DNA of 64,000 nt from Paenibacillus sp. FSL H3-0469 (GTDB taxonomy: Bacteria; Bacillota; Bacilli; Paenibacillales; Paenibacillaceae): NCBI RefSeq assembly GCF_038051945.1, contig NZ_CP150302.1, forward strand, positions 1,178,001 to 1,242,000. Reading direction: 5' to 3'. Below, in pieces: positions 8,730 through 16,764 of this stretch. How positions within the stretch are numbered: position 1 is the stretch's first letter; each line of letters opens with the position of its first letter. Under the pieces are notes generated by a model, which saw only the letters and a list, made by a program, of their open reading frames with translations, made no database searches and was not told the DNA's origin. Both the position numbers and the translations under genes were made by a program.

Positions 8730-10202
8730 TTACGTATTGTGAACATTCGCTCCCGGTTGAATCTGCTCCCAGCGGATCAGCAGCTCCGCCAGCTGAGGAA
8801 CCGGCTGCGGCAGATAAGACGGAATCGCGAAGGACTGGCCGATGATCTGCCTGGCTTCATGGATGTCAGCCATGCGGCCCGCCTCAATCATCTGCACAGC
8901 CAGATTACCCAAGGCTGTGGATTCGGTCGGTCCGGCCAGCACTTCCCTGCCGGTAACATCCGCTGTCAGCTGGCACAGCAGACTGTTGTTAGCTCCACCT
9001 CCTACAATCTGCAGCACTTCTATGCACTCCCCGGTGAGGTCTTCCAATTCAGCCAGATAGCTGCGGTAGGATAACGCCAGACTGTCGAAGATACAACGGG
9101 CCAGCTCGCCCGCCGTCTGCGGCACAGGCTGACCGCTCTCCAGGCAGGCCTGGCGGATCTCCTGAATCATATCGCCGGGCTTAAGAAACCGCGGATGATT
9201 GCAGGGAATCAGGCTGCGGAAGGCTGCGCAATCAGCGGCCTGCTCTGCCAGTTCCGCGAAGCTATACCTTTCGCCGTCCAGTCTGCGAACTTCCTGGATC
9301 AGCCAGAGGCCCATAATATTCTTCAGGAACCGGTAAGTCCCGTAAGCGCCCCATTCGTTGGTATAATTGGCTGCCATCGCTCTGCTGTCATTGAGCGGGT
9401 GATCCAGCTCTACTCCCAGCAGAGACCAGGTCCCGCTGCTAAGATAGGCTGACGCACGGTCCTTCTGAGCAGGCACACCGAGTACCGCAGATGCTGTGTC
9501 ATGTGTGGCCACGCAGATCAGGCGGCATTCAGGCAGATCATACTGTTCCACCAGCTCCCCTGAGAGTAAGCCAAGCTCTTCCCCAGGCTCGGTCAACGGA
9601 GCAAATTGTTCACGCCGCAGACCCAGGAATTCCAGCAGCTCCGCATCGAAATCACGGGTCGCAAGATTCAATAGCTGCGTCGTTGAGGCATTGGTAGCCT
9701 CGTTCATCTTCCGTCCGCCGAGCCGGTAATAGAGATAATCCGGCACTAGCAGAATCTGATCGGCCGCCTTCAGCTCTTCCTGGTCATGCGCATATAGCTG
9801 ATAGAGTGTATTGAAGGGAAGCTGCTGTATTCCGGTCTTGGCGTATACCTTATGCGGCGGAAGCTGCTTCGCGACCTCCTCCATCACCCCGTCCGTCCGG
9901 CGGTCACGGTAGGCATAGACCTCATTGATCCGCTTACCTTCGGCATCCAGCAGCACATAATCTACCGCCCAGGTATCAATGCCAACGGTGCACTTGTTAA
10001 TTCCAGCCAGCTTCGCTTGATGAAGCCCCTTAATAATCTCATCTATTAAATAATCCATATCCCAGAAGCAGGAGCCGTCCTGCTCCGTGAAGCCATTGCT
10101 GAAACGGTGAAGCTCCGCAAGCTGGAGGCTCCCGTCCACGAGCTGTCCGAGTACCAGCCGTCCGCTGGAGGCGCCGATATCGACGGCGATATGATAGGTC
10201 AT
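8730..10202 (-). CDS. rhaB: Rhamnulokinase
   Basis: Phosphorylates L-rhamnulose with ATP. 490 residues of the FGGY/ribokinase-hexokinase fold: the N-terminal phosphate-binding loop (VDIGASSGRLVLG), the mid-protein GIDTWAVDYVLLD segment and the C-terminal adenosine motif (LQIVGGGANNSLLCQLTAD). The gene begins with GGAG seven bases before ATG and ends 15 bases before rhaA. No rhamnose transporter gene is found next to it, so uptake must be encoded elsewhere. Confidence 0.96.
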   Translation of the reverse strand: MTYHIAVDIGASSGRLVLGQLVDGSLQLAELHRFSNGFTEQDGSCFWDMDYLIDEIIKGLHQAKLAGINKCTVGIDTWAVDYVLLDAEGKRINEVYAYRDRRTDGVMEEVAKQLPPHKVYAKTGIQQLPFNTLYQLYAHDQEELKAADQILLVPDYLYYRLGGRKMNEATNASTTQLLNLATRDFDAELLEFLGLRREQFAPLTEPGEELGLLSGELVEQYDLPECRLICVATHDTASAVLGVPAQKDRASAYLSSGTWSLLGVELDHPLNDSRAMAANYTNEWGAYGTYRFLKNIMGLWLIQEVRRLDGERYSFAELAEQAADCAAFRSLIPCNHPRFLKPGDMIQEIRQACLESGQPVPQTAGELARCIFDSLALSYRSYLAELEDLTGECIEVLQIVGGGANNSLLCQLTADVTGREVLAGPTESTALGNLAVQMIEAGRMADIHEARQIIGQSFAIPSYLPQPVPQLAELLIRWEQIQPGANVHNT

Positions 10203-10230
10203 AGGGAATCTCCTATTCTATGGAGGTGAT

Positions 10231-11361
10231 TTACAGAATTTTGCGGAATAACGCGATTACTTCATCTTTCGTCGGAATAAAAGGATTACCGGGTGCGCAG
10301 GCATCCTTCATGGCATTCTCAGCGAGCAGATCGAGATCTACTTCAGCAACACCCAGCTCGGACAGCTTGGCAGGAATGCCAACCTCCTTGGACAGGGCTT
10401 TGATCGCTTCAATGACGTAATCCGCACATTCCTTGTCGCTTCGTCCTTCGGTCTGCAACCCGGCCGCTCTGGCAATCGCTCTGAATTTCTCCGGCACATG
10501 CTTGGCATTCTCTTCTTCCACATAAGGCAGCAGCATCGCATTGCACACACCATGCGGCAGATCATAGACCCCGCCGAGCTGATGGGCCATAGCATGCACG
10601 TAGCCTAGCCCTGCATTATTGAAAGCGAGACCGCCGAGGAAGATGGCATAGACCATCTGCTCACGCGCTTCAATATCGTGTCCATCCGTCACCGTGCGGG
10701 CCAGATTGGCGAAGATCAGCTCCACCGCTGCCAGTGCGGTAGCATCGGTTACCGGATAGGCGCCTGGAGTGACCAGCGCTTCAATGGCATGCGTCAGAGC
10801 ATCCATGCCCGTTGCCGCCGTCAGCGCAGCGGGCTTATCGGCCATCAGCTCCGGATCATTCACCGAGATGGTGGCGATACTGTTCTTGTCCACCATGACC
10901 ATCTTGATCTTGCGCTCTTCATCCGTGATCACGTAGTTGATCGTCACTTCACTTGAAGTCCCGGCCGTCGTGTTCACCGCGACAATCGGCAGCGATTTAT
11001 GCTTGGATTTGTGAACGCCTTCATAATCGGCAATATGCCCGCCGTTGGTGGCAACAATGCCGATGCCCTTGGCCGTATCCTGCGGCGAGCCGCCGCCGAT
11101 AGAGATCAGATAGTCACATTCGTGCTGCTTCAGGAAATCTGCGCCGTCATGGACATTTTTGCAGGTAGGGTTCGGCTTCACTTCATCATATACCACATAC
11201 TGAATTCCCGCTTCTTCCAGCACGGCCAGCAGCCTTCCGGCGATTCCGCTCTTCATCAGGAACTTGTCTGTGACCACAAGCGCTTTTTGCAGATTCAGCT
11301 CTTGAATGTACGGGGCGATGTCCTTCAGACAGCCCTTTCCCATAATGTTAATTGACGGCAC
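10231..11361 (-). CDS. fucO: Lactaldehyde reductase (iron-containing alcohol dehydrogenase), N-terminus interrupted
   Basis: Reduces L-lactaldehyde to 1,2-propanediol, recycling NAD. The 376-residue frame has the group III iron-ADH signatures: GGGSPQDTAKGIG for NAD(H) binding, TTAGTSSEVTINYVITDEE, and metal histidines in GYVHAMAHQLGGVYDLPHG. The frame starts at a GTG that comes directly after an in-frame TAA (11362-11364). Seven codons earlier, at 11380-11382, is an ATG with GGGAGG upstream; reading from it gives MSTHVY, stop, VPSINIMGKG, which is how family members normally begin apart from the stop. Either translation starts at the GTG or at the ATG at 11343, or the true start is lost by one substitution. 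It is first in the rha operon. Confidence 0.88.
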   Translation of the reverse strand: MPSINIMGKGCLKDIAPYIQELNLQKALVVTDKFLMKSGIAGRLLAVLEEAGIQYVVYDEVKPNPTCKNVHDGADFLKQHECDYLISIGGGSPQDTAKGIGIVATNGGHIADYEGVHKSKHKSLPIVAVNTTAGTSSEVTINYVITDEERKIKMVMVDKNSIATISVNDPELMADKPAALTAATGMDALTHAIEALVTPGAYPVTDATALAAVELIFANLARTVTDGHDIEAREQMVYAIFLGGLAFNNAGLGYVHAMAHQLGGVYDLPHGVCNAMLLPYVEEENAKHVPEKFRAIARAAGLQTEGRSDKECADYVIEAIKALSKEVGIPAKLSELGVAEVDLDLLAENAMKDACAPGNPFIPTKDEVIALFRKIL

Positions 11362-11456
11362 TTAATAGACATGAGTACTCATTGCTTAACCAGCCTCCCG
11401 GGCGCATAAATAGTAAATGAACACTATAAGCATGCTTTCAACCTGTTGACCTTCCC

Positions 11457-11485
11457 ATCGTATCGCCGTTAATCTGTGTTGTCAA
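11457..11485 (-). promoter_or_regulatory. Promoter of the rhamnose operon
   Basis: On the minus strand TTGACA (11485-11480) and TACGAT (11462-11457) are separated by exactly 17 bases, a near-consensus vegetative promoter 75 bases before the fucO ATG. The -35 box lies inside the palindrome GTGTTGTCAACAC (11476-11488), a likely operator. Confidence 0.75.
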
Positions 11486-11505
11486 CACTTTAAACACATA
11501 ATAAG

Positions 11506-11532
11506 TTGTTTTAGTTTGTTTATTGTTTGTTT
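11506..11532. promoter_or_regulatory. Phased TTGTTT repeats between fucO and rhaR
   Basis: TTGTTT occurs at 11506, 11516, 11523 and 11527. Three of these are spaced 10 and 11 bases, one helical turn, which is how DeoR-type regulators commonly bind. The tract lies upstream of the rha promoter. A second palindrome, TGTTGTACAACA (11586-11597), lies nearer to rhaR. Confidence 0.5.
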
Positions 11533-11647
11533 TGTGGAAAATAAGCAATGATTACTGTGGGTTTCAGCGCAATTCGGGTTCACTATGTTGTACAACACAG
11601 AAATAACAGGCTATATTAAGACTATCAACTCTGGAAAGGTGATACAT

Positions 11648-12403
11648 ATGCTCGCTGCCGAAAGACGCAAAAAAATAATCGACCTTGTCCATCAGGACAA
11701 ACGGGTGCTGGTCTCCGATCTGAGCCGGATGTTCGAGGTGACGGAGGAGACGATCCGCAGAGACCTGGAGAAGCTGGAGAAGGATGGCATTGTAAGCCGG
11801 ACCTACGGCGGAGCCATGCTGAACAGGCATACGAATGAGGACCTGCCTTTTCTGACCCGGGGAGCACTCAATACGGATATCAAACGCAGAATAGCGATCC
11901 AGGCGCTCGATCTGATTAATGACGGGGATACACTGATGGTGGACCCCAGCTCGACCTCGTTTGAATTCCTGAAGCTGCTGGGTAATAAAAGTAATCTGAC
12001 GATCATCACCAATTCGATCAACATTCTCCATGAGTTCGCGAGCTCGAGCCACAGCATTATTTCTACAGGCGGCTCACTCCGCCACCGTTCCCTGTCGCTT
12101 GTCGGCCCCGTAGCCCATGAGACCATTCAGCGCTACAATGTGGACACCGCCGTAATCAGCTGCAAGGCCCTCGATATGGACCGCGGGGTCACCGATTCCA
12201 ATGAACCGGAATGTGAGCTGAAGAAATATATGCTCCGCCAGGCACACAAGGTGGTGCTGCTCGCGGACCATACCAAGTTCGACCAGACGGCCTTCGCCAG
12301 ACTCGCAGAGCTAAGCCGGATCGATGTGCTGATTACCGACCGCAAGCCTTCGGAGGCGTGGCTGAAGGTGTTGTCCGAGAAGAATGTGGAAGTGCTGTAC
12401 TAA
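11648..12403 (+). CDS. rhaR: DeoR family regulator of the rhamnose operon
   Basis: 251 residues from the ATG at 11648, chosen because AAAGGTGA lies just upstream and MLAAERRKKIIDLVHQDKR is the usual DeoR beginning; the frame is open further upstream to 11585 but without family similarity. Residues 1-60 are the winged helix (VSDLSRMFEVTEETIRRDLEKLE), and the rest is the sugar-isomerase-like sensor (GDTLMVDPSSTSFEFLKLL, VVLLADHTKF). Bacillus subtilis controls rhamnose genes with a DeoR protein (YulB/RhaR), so divergent placement from the rha operon supports the same role; the effector is probably a phosphorylated rhamnose intermediate. Confidence 0.88.
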   Translation: MLAAERRKKIIDLVHQDKRVLVSDLSRMFEVTEETIRRDLEKLEKDGIVSRTYGGAMLNRHTNEDLPFLTRGALNTDIKRRIAIQALDLINDGDTLMVDPSSTSFEFLKLLGNKSNLTIITNSINILHEFASSSHSIISTGGSLRHRSLSLVGPVAHETIQRYNVDTAVISCKALDMDRGVTDSNEPECELKKYMLRQAHKVVLLADHTKFDQTAFARLAELSRIDVLITDRKPSEAWLKVLSEKNVEVLY

Positions 12404-12456
12404 GTTCATGGTAGATCTATCAGGGGAGATTCATCTTAGGGAGGAGAATTAATCAA

Positions 12457-13512
12457 ATGGGCAAAAAGAGAATTACCTTACCCGCGGACTTCCGCGAGCT
12501 GGTTAAATCAGGGGATATCGATCTACTTAAGGCTGTTTTTGAGAAATGTGACTGGAATGCAACCTTGGGATCGTACAAAGAACCCGCGCTCAGCATCCGG
12601 CAAATTCCGGATGAGCTGGTCCGCTGGCTGGTAGAGCAGGGTGCTGACATCAACGCCAGGGATAAATATCAGCGCACTCCGCTGCATTCGCAGGCCGGAC
12701 ACTGGTCGGGTAATATCCCGCTGTTCCTTGAGCTTGGCGCTGAGCTGGAAGCCCTGGATTATCAGGATGAGACCCCGCTGCACGCCGCTGTCAACTACTA
12801 CCGGACTGGGGCGATCCGTGATCTTATCGCTCACGGCGCCAACATCCATGCTGTGAGCAAGCGCGGGAATACCCCGCTGGCCAAGGGCTTGATCAATTGC
12901 CGGAATGCCGATATCACCGGCATGGCTGAGATCGCGCAGGCGATGCTTGCAGCCGGGGCAGAAGTCACACCGGAGATGAGGGAATCCGTGACGAAGATCG
13001 GCAAGAATTTTGAATTCAGCAAAGCTAATTTCAATAAAGACTACCTGGATGATACCATAGCAGCCCTGGACAAGCTGTACAAGCTGTTCGGTGTGGAGCC
13101 TGTAGCCGGTCGGGTGATGCATGACGGCGTTTCTAAGATCGAGGTTAAGAGCACAAGGTGGCAGGATCAGCATCAGGAGCTATGGGAGGCGCTCATCCCC
13201 GGCTCAGGACCGGCGCTTACCGTACAGGGGGAGGTCATTCGCATCACTGGACGGATCTCTTATGAAATCATGAATAACGGCGGCGGCAACTGGGATGCGG
13301 ATTTCCGTAAAATGCTCAGCGCACTGCTTCTGCACTTCGCCTCAGGCACGCCTCTGGACCCTGCACAACTGAAGGAAGCTGCGGAATTAGCCGGTTATCT
13401 GCGCCATAGCAACGGTAATGATGAACCGGCCAGATTATGCGAATTGGCCGTGAATTGGGTACTAGCCAATCCACAGCCTGTTTCCTTGCCGCAACCGGAT
13501 TACAAACGCTAA
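12457..13512 (+). CDS. Ankyrin-repeat protein
   Basis: 351 residues. Ankyrin repeats fill about residues 45-175, recognisable by RTPLHSQAG, ETPLHAAVNYYRTGAIRDLIAHGANIHA cut into repeat units, and NTPLAKGLI. The second half (about 190-340) is a domain I do not recognise, with a glycine-rich NNGGGNW turn. No signal peptide is seen, so it is probably cytoplasmic and binds a protein partner. GGGAGGAG precedes the ATG. It lies 53 bases after rhaR in the same direction, but nothing ties it to rhamnose use. Confidence 0.82.
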   Translation: MGKKRITLPADFRELVKSGDIDLLKAVFEKCDWNATLGSYKEPALSIRQIPDELVRWLVEQGADINARDKYQRTPLHSQAGHWSGNIPLFLELGAELEALDYQDETPLHAAVNYYRTGAIRDLIAHGANIHAVSKRGNTPLAKGLINCRNADITGMAEIAQAMLAAGAEVTPEMRESVTKIGKNFEFSKANFNKDYLDDTIAALDKLYKLFGVEPVAGRVMHDGVSKIEVKSTRWQDQHQELWEALIPGSGPALTVQGEVIRITGRISYEIMNNGGGNWDADFRKMLSALLLHFASGTPLDPAQLKEAAELAGYLRHSNGNDEPARLCELAVNWVLANPQPVSLPQPDYKR

Positions 13513-13543
13513 ACGCTGAGACATCCGGACCTTGTCCTGCTCC

Positions 13544-14836
13544 TTATGAAGAAGCGGCTCCCTTGGAGAGCATGATATTCAGAATGGCCTGGTCTGTGGC
13601 GGCAAGCCCCTCCTGGACCAGGGTCTCCATATTCTTGATCGTATCCTCCACCTTCTCGAAGATGACACCGTCATTCAGACTCGCGGAGATATTGTTCATA
13701 GCCAGGGTGGCAGACTGAATGGCTGCGTTGGTGGCCGTGGAGATTTTGAGTGCACAGGTTGGCTTCGCACCATCGCAAATCATGCCTGAAGTAGAGGCAA
13801 TCGTATTCTGGATGGAGTGTTTGATCTGCGCCAGCGTTCCGCCCATCAGATAAACAATACCGCTGCCCGCCCCTACTCCGCCGGCAATGCCTGAGCCGCA
13901 GAGCGGGGACAGACGGCCAATGTAATGCTTCACATGAATAGTAATCAGATTGCTGAGCGCCATCGCTCTGGCCAGAGTCTCCTCATCCTTGCCGAGGAGC
14001 TCGGCCAGGGCAATGACCGGCATAGTGCAGGCAATCCCCTGATTGCCGCTGCCTGCCGTAGTCATTACCGGCATGGCACTGCCGTCCATCCGTGCATCGG
14101 ATGCCGCTGCCGTTGCGGCGATAATCCGGTTCGCCACATCCGCGCCGAACAGATTGAGGGCGGATTGCTGGCTCATTTTCCGGCCCACCTGGAGGCCATA
14201 TTCCCCGCGCAGCCCTTCCTCCGAGATCGCCTTATTCATAACCGCTCCCTCAAGCAGGAAACGAAGATCCTCGAATGGTGTATTCTGAACGAAGGCATAG
14301 ATGTCTTCGAGTGAGACCGAGTATACCTCAGGGTCCAGACTATGCGGGTCGCCGCAGTCGGCCTTGTCCATTTTCGGCTCAAGCCGCTGGCCATCCTTCG
14401 CAAGATACTGCACATTCGTGTGCTCTTTTACCAGGATTGCTGTGGCGGTATGGTTCTTGCTGTGTACTCTCGCTTCTATATATAGCTTCTCCGGCGTATC
14501 CTTCAGCTCAACCTCCAGCAGCTTACGCTCCAGCAGTCCCTCTGCACTTGCCAGCTCCGCCGGGGTCAGCCCGGACAGAATCTCAAGCTTCCTCTCCGAG
14601 CGGCGCACCACCGCACCCAAGGCCGCCGCTATCGGCAAGCCCGTCTGGCCAGTACCAGGAATCCCTACGCCCATTGCATTCTTGATGATATTGCCGCTGA
14701 GCAGCAGCTGAATCGCCGTAATCTCCTCTTCCACCAGTTCAGCGGCCAACGAGACGGCATAAGCCACTGCAATCGGTTCGGTGCAGCCTTCTGCGGGCAT
14801 AATTTCTTTGTGCAATACTTCCAGTAGGTTAATCAT
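13544..14836 (-). CDS. UPF0597 family, L-cysteine desulfidase-like (serine dehydratase alpha fold)
   Basis: 430 residues related to the YhaM/CyuA family, whose members split L-cysteine into pyruvate, ammonia and sulfide with an iron-sulfur cluster. Family features seen are the start AEGCTEPIAVAYA, the glycine-rich MTTAGSGNQGI, and cysteines in RLSPLCGSGIAGG and GMICDGAKPTCALK that would hold the cluster, as in L-serine dehydratase. The substrate is inferred from the family; serine or another beta-substituted amino acid cannot be excluded. It converges on the ankyrin gene with only 31 bases between them. Confidence 0.85.
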   Translation of the reverse strand: MINLLEVLHKEIMPAEGCTEPIAVAYAVSLAAELVEEEITAIQLLLSGNIIKNAMGVGIPGTGQTGLPIAAALGAVVRRSERKLEILSGLTPAELASAEGLLERKLLEVELKDTPEKLYIEARVHSKNHTATAILVKEHTNVQYLAKDGQRLEPKMDKADCGDPHSLDPEVYSVSLEDIYAFVQNTPFEDLRFLLEGAVMNKAISEEGLRGEYGLQVGRKMSQQSALNLFGADVANRIIAATAAASDARMDGSAMPVMTTAGSGNQGIACTMPVIALAELLGKDEETLARAMALSNLITIHVKHYIGRLSPLCGSGIAGGVGAGSGIVYLMGGTLAQIKHSIQNTIASTSGMICDGAKPTCALKISTATNAAIQSATLAMNNISASLNDGVIFEKVEDTIKNMETLVQEGLAATDQAILNIMLSKGAASS

Positions 14837-14942
14837 CTGTGCATCACCATTCCCTCTGTCTGTCGATCTATGTCTGTATCTATATCTATTTCTTTATATA
14901 GTACATCAGATAGACAGTCCGGGGAATCCCCGTTATTACCCA

Positions 14943-15137
14943 TCACCCGCCCAGCTTCACCAGCCGCTTCAGCCCTTCCGTACAGGCCCAGCCCCCCGCT
15001 CCCGCCAGAATCGTATTATGAAACAAGCTCCAGGCCAGCGAATACGTCATACTGCCGATAATCACCTCGACCACAATAAACCGCAGGATATCCCGCTTTG
15101 TGATCAGATAGACGGTAAACTCCTGATTGTGCGTCAC
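14943..15137 (-). CDS. Small membrane protein
   Basis: 64 residues with one long or two short hydrophobic segments (about residues 16-50: DILRFIVVEVIIGSMTYSLA, then WSLFHNTILAGAGGW) flanked by basic ends. It begins at a GTG with AGGAG nine bases upstream, which is why I take it as real. The hydrophobic pattern recalls DUF2061-type proteins but I cannot assign it firmly. It lies 106 bases upstream of the desulfidase gene on the same strand. Confidence 0.55.
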   Translation of the reverse strand: MTHNQEFTVYLITKRDILRFIVVEVIIGSMTYSLAWSLFHNTILAGAGGWACTEGLKRLVKLGG

Positions 15138-15240
15138 CGGTCACCTCTCCTGTCTATTTCTTGTTTCTGTACTTATATGCTTCTGGCGGGTTGTCTGATG
15201 AAAAGTACTGCTCTTTTGGTTTGGGGCAGATCTTTATTGA

Positions 15241-15418
15241 GGAGTGGGATCAACGTGAGCACTTAGATGAACGCTCCGCAAACAGAACGTTGTTACAATC
15301 GCTGTTGTGTCCAGATTTTTTTCATTCCCCTTAGCGGTGAAAATCCGGACACAAAGGCGACCGCTTCGCTTTTCGACAATAGTTTTGCCCGCTCCGCTGT
15401 TTAAGCTGGAGACGAAAT
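15241..15418. repeat. Dispersed structured element, copy 1
   Basis: This roughly 175-base segment recurs at 52889-53063 in the same orientation. The blocks CTCCGCAAAC, GAACGTTGTTACAATCGCTG and AGCGGTGAAAATCCGG are almost unchanged. It contains a hairpin: TTGTGTCC (15305-15312) pairs with GGACACAA (15347-15354), then after an A/C mismatch GATTTT (15314-15319) pairs with AAAATC (15340-15345). AGCGGT in the loop can also pair with ACCGCT at 15360-15365. No coding potential was seen. Confidence 0.8.
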
Positions 15419-15528
15419 ACATAACATTCCAAATAATACAAACTATTCATCCCAATGATACGAGCTTAGTAACGCTCAATTTTAGCATGGACCAACTGAC
15501 TCTGAATTTACTGAATGCAGCCCAAAAG

Positions 15529-15660
15529 AGCTAATGTAGTGTATAAATACACTTGAATTCACCAAAAGTGAGCAAAACGAGCAAATATAGTGTATAAGTA
15601 CACTTGAATTCCAAAAAGTGAGTAAAAATGAGCAAATGTAGTGTATAAGTACACTTGATT
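15529..15660. repeat. Three-unit tandem array, 51-bp period
   Basis: The palindromic core GTGTATAARTACAC occurs at 15539, 15590 and 15641, exactly 51 bases apart. Each core is followed by CTTGAATTC (CTTGATTC in the third unit). The sequence between cores (AAAAGTGAGYAAAA, GAGCAAATRTA) is also repeated, so these are true tandem units. Because 51 is a multiple of three, the array leaves a 17-residue-periodic open frame on the minus strand that I do not believe is a gene. The remaining gene-free DNA around it (15138-15240 and 15419-15528) shows nothing else I recognise. Confidence 0.9.
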
Positions 15661-15724
15661 CAAGGGGATGTATCCCTTTCACTTCCCGTACGGCCCACCT
15701 CCAGCCCGGCTTCCGGCCAAATCC

Positions 15725-15771
15725 AAAACAAAGAGGCTGCCCAAACAGCCATTGCATGGCTATGGACAGCC
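15725..15771 (-). terminator. Terminator of the 6-phosphogluconate dehydrogenase gene
   Basis: GGCTGCCC pairs imperfectly with GGACAGCC, and AGCCAT pairs with ATGGCT inside. On the minus strand the stem is followed by TCTTTGTTTT. It lies 35 bases after the stop at 15807. Confidence 0.6.
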
Positions 15772-15806
15772 CCCTGATATCAACGCTTCAGCCTAGTTGC
15801 TGCTGC

Positions 15807-16700
15807 TTACTTCGACTCCACCGCATGGCCGCCGAATTCGTTACGCAAGGCGGCGACGACTTTGCCGGTGAAGGTGTCGGTCTCCAGCGAACGGTAGCGC
15901 ATGAGCAGAGCCATGGCGATGACCGGAGTCGCTGCCTGGAGGTCGAAGGCGGTCTCCAGCGTCCAGCGTCCCTCCCCTGAGGAATGCATGACGCCCTTGA
16001 TATCCTCCAGCTTGGCATCCTTGGAGAAGGCACGCTCGATCAGCTCCATCAGCCAGGAGCGGACCACCGAGCCATTATTCCAGACGCGGGCCACCTGCTC
16101 GAAGTCGAAGTCATATCCGCTTTTCTCCAGCACCTCGAACCCCTCGCCGATCGCAGCCATCATCCCGTATTCAATGCCGTTGTGCACCATCTTGAGGAAA
16201 TGTCCGCTCCCGGATTTGCCGGCGTACAGATATCCGTTCTCTACCGCAGTATCCCGGAACAGCGGTTCAACGACCGTCCACGCTTCCTCATCGCCGCCAA
16301 CCATGTAGCAGGCCCCACTCCGCGCACCTTCCATTCCGCCGGAGGTTCCCGCATCCAGGAAGTGAATTCCGTGGGCACCCAGCTCCTCATGACGGCGGAT
16401 CGACTCTTTATAATGAGAGTTCCCGGCTTCAATGATGATATCTCCCTTGGATAATAGCGGCGTCAGTTCAGTAATAACCGAATCTACAAAAGTATGGGGA
16501 ACCATGATCCAGAGAACGCGCGGGGAATCAAGCCGTCCCGTAAGCTCCTCCAGGCTTGCTGCCCCGGACGCACCGCGTCCGGCCAATTCCTGCACCGCAG
16601 CAGGATTCACATCATACGCTACCACTTCATGGGCATGCTCCAGCAGGTTCTGGCCGAGATTGAAGCCCATTTTGCCTAGTCCAATTAAACCGACTTTCAT
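15807..16700 (-). CDS. gnd: 6-phosphogluconate dehydrogenase, short (YqeC-type) form
   Basis: Oxidatively decarboxylates 6-phosphogluconate to ribulose 5-phosphate. 297 residues, the short form, against about 470 in the long form. An N-terminal Rossmann fold is seen (VGLIGLGKMGFNLGQNLLEH), followed by the substrate motif LDAGTSGGMEGARSG and the catalytic Lys region GHFLKMVHNGIEYGMM. The short form is often NAD-specific. GGAGG stands eight bases before ATG. The gene lies 64 bases after zwf, so the pair encodes the oxidative pentose-phosphate or gluconate branch. Confidence 0.93.
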   Translation of the reverse strand: MKVGLIGLGKMGFNLGQNLLEHAHEVVAYDVNPAAVQELAGRGASGAASLEELTGRLDSPRVLWIMVPHTFVDSVITELTPLLSKGDIIIEAGNSHYKESIRRHEELGAHGIHFLDAGTSGGMEGARSGACYMVGGDEEAWTVVEPLFRDTAVENGYLYAGKSGSGHFLKMVHNGIEYGMMAAIGEGFEVLEKSGYDFDFEQVARVWNNGSVVRSWLMELIERAFSKDAKLEDIKGVMHSSGEGRWTLETAFDLQAATPVIAMALLMRYRSLETDTFTGKVVAALRNEFGGHAVESK

Positions 16701-16764
16701 TACGAATCCCTCCGAATTGTAGTCATATAAGCTAACTCTGTCCGCTTGCTGTTACCGCCGCCGC

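Noticed and set aside
11362..11364. Recoded stop (selenocysteine or pyrrolysine) in the lactaldehyde reductase
   Set aside because: The codon is TAA, which neither system uses, and no recoding hairpin was seen.
11420..11445. Catabolite-repression (cre) site near AAGCATGCTT upstream of fucO
   Set aside because: The palindrome lacks the central CG of cre, and the flanks do not match.
15482..15757. 91-residue open frame on the minus strand with 17-residue repeats (SSVLIHYICSF units)
   Set aside because: It is the translation of the 51-bp array, has no ribosome site, and its periodicity follows from 51 being a multiple of three.
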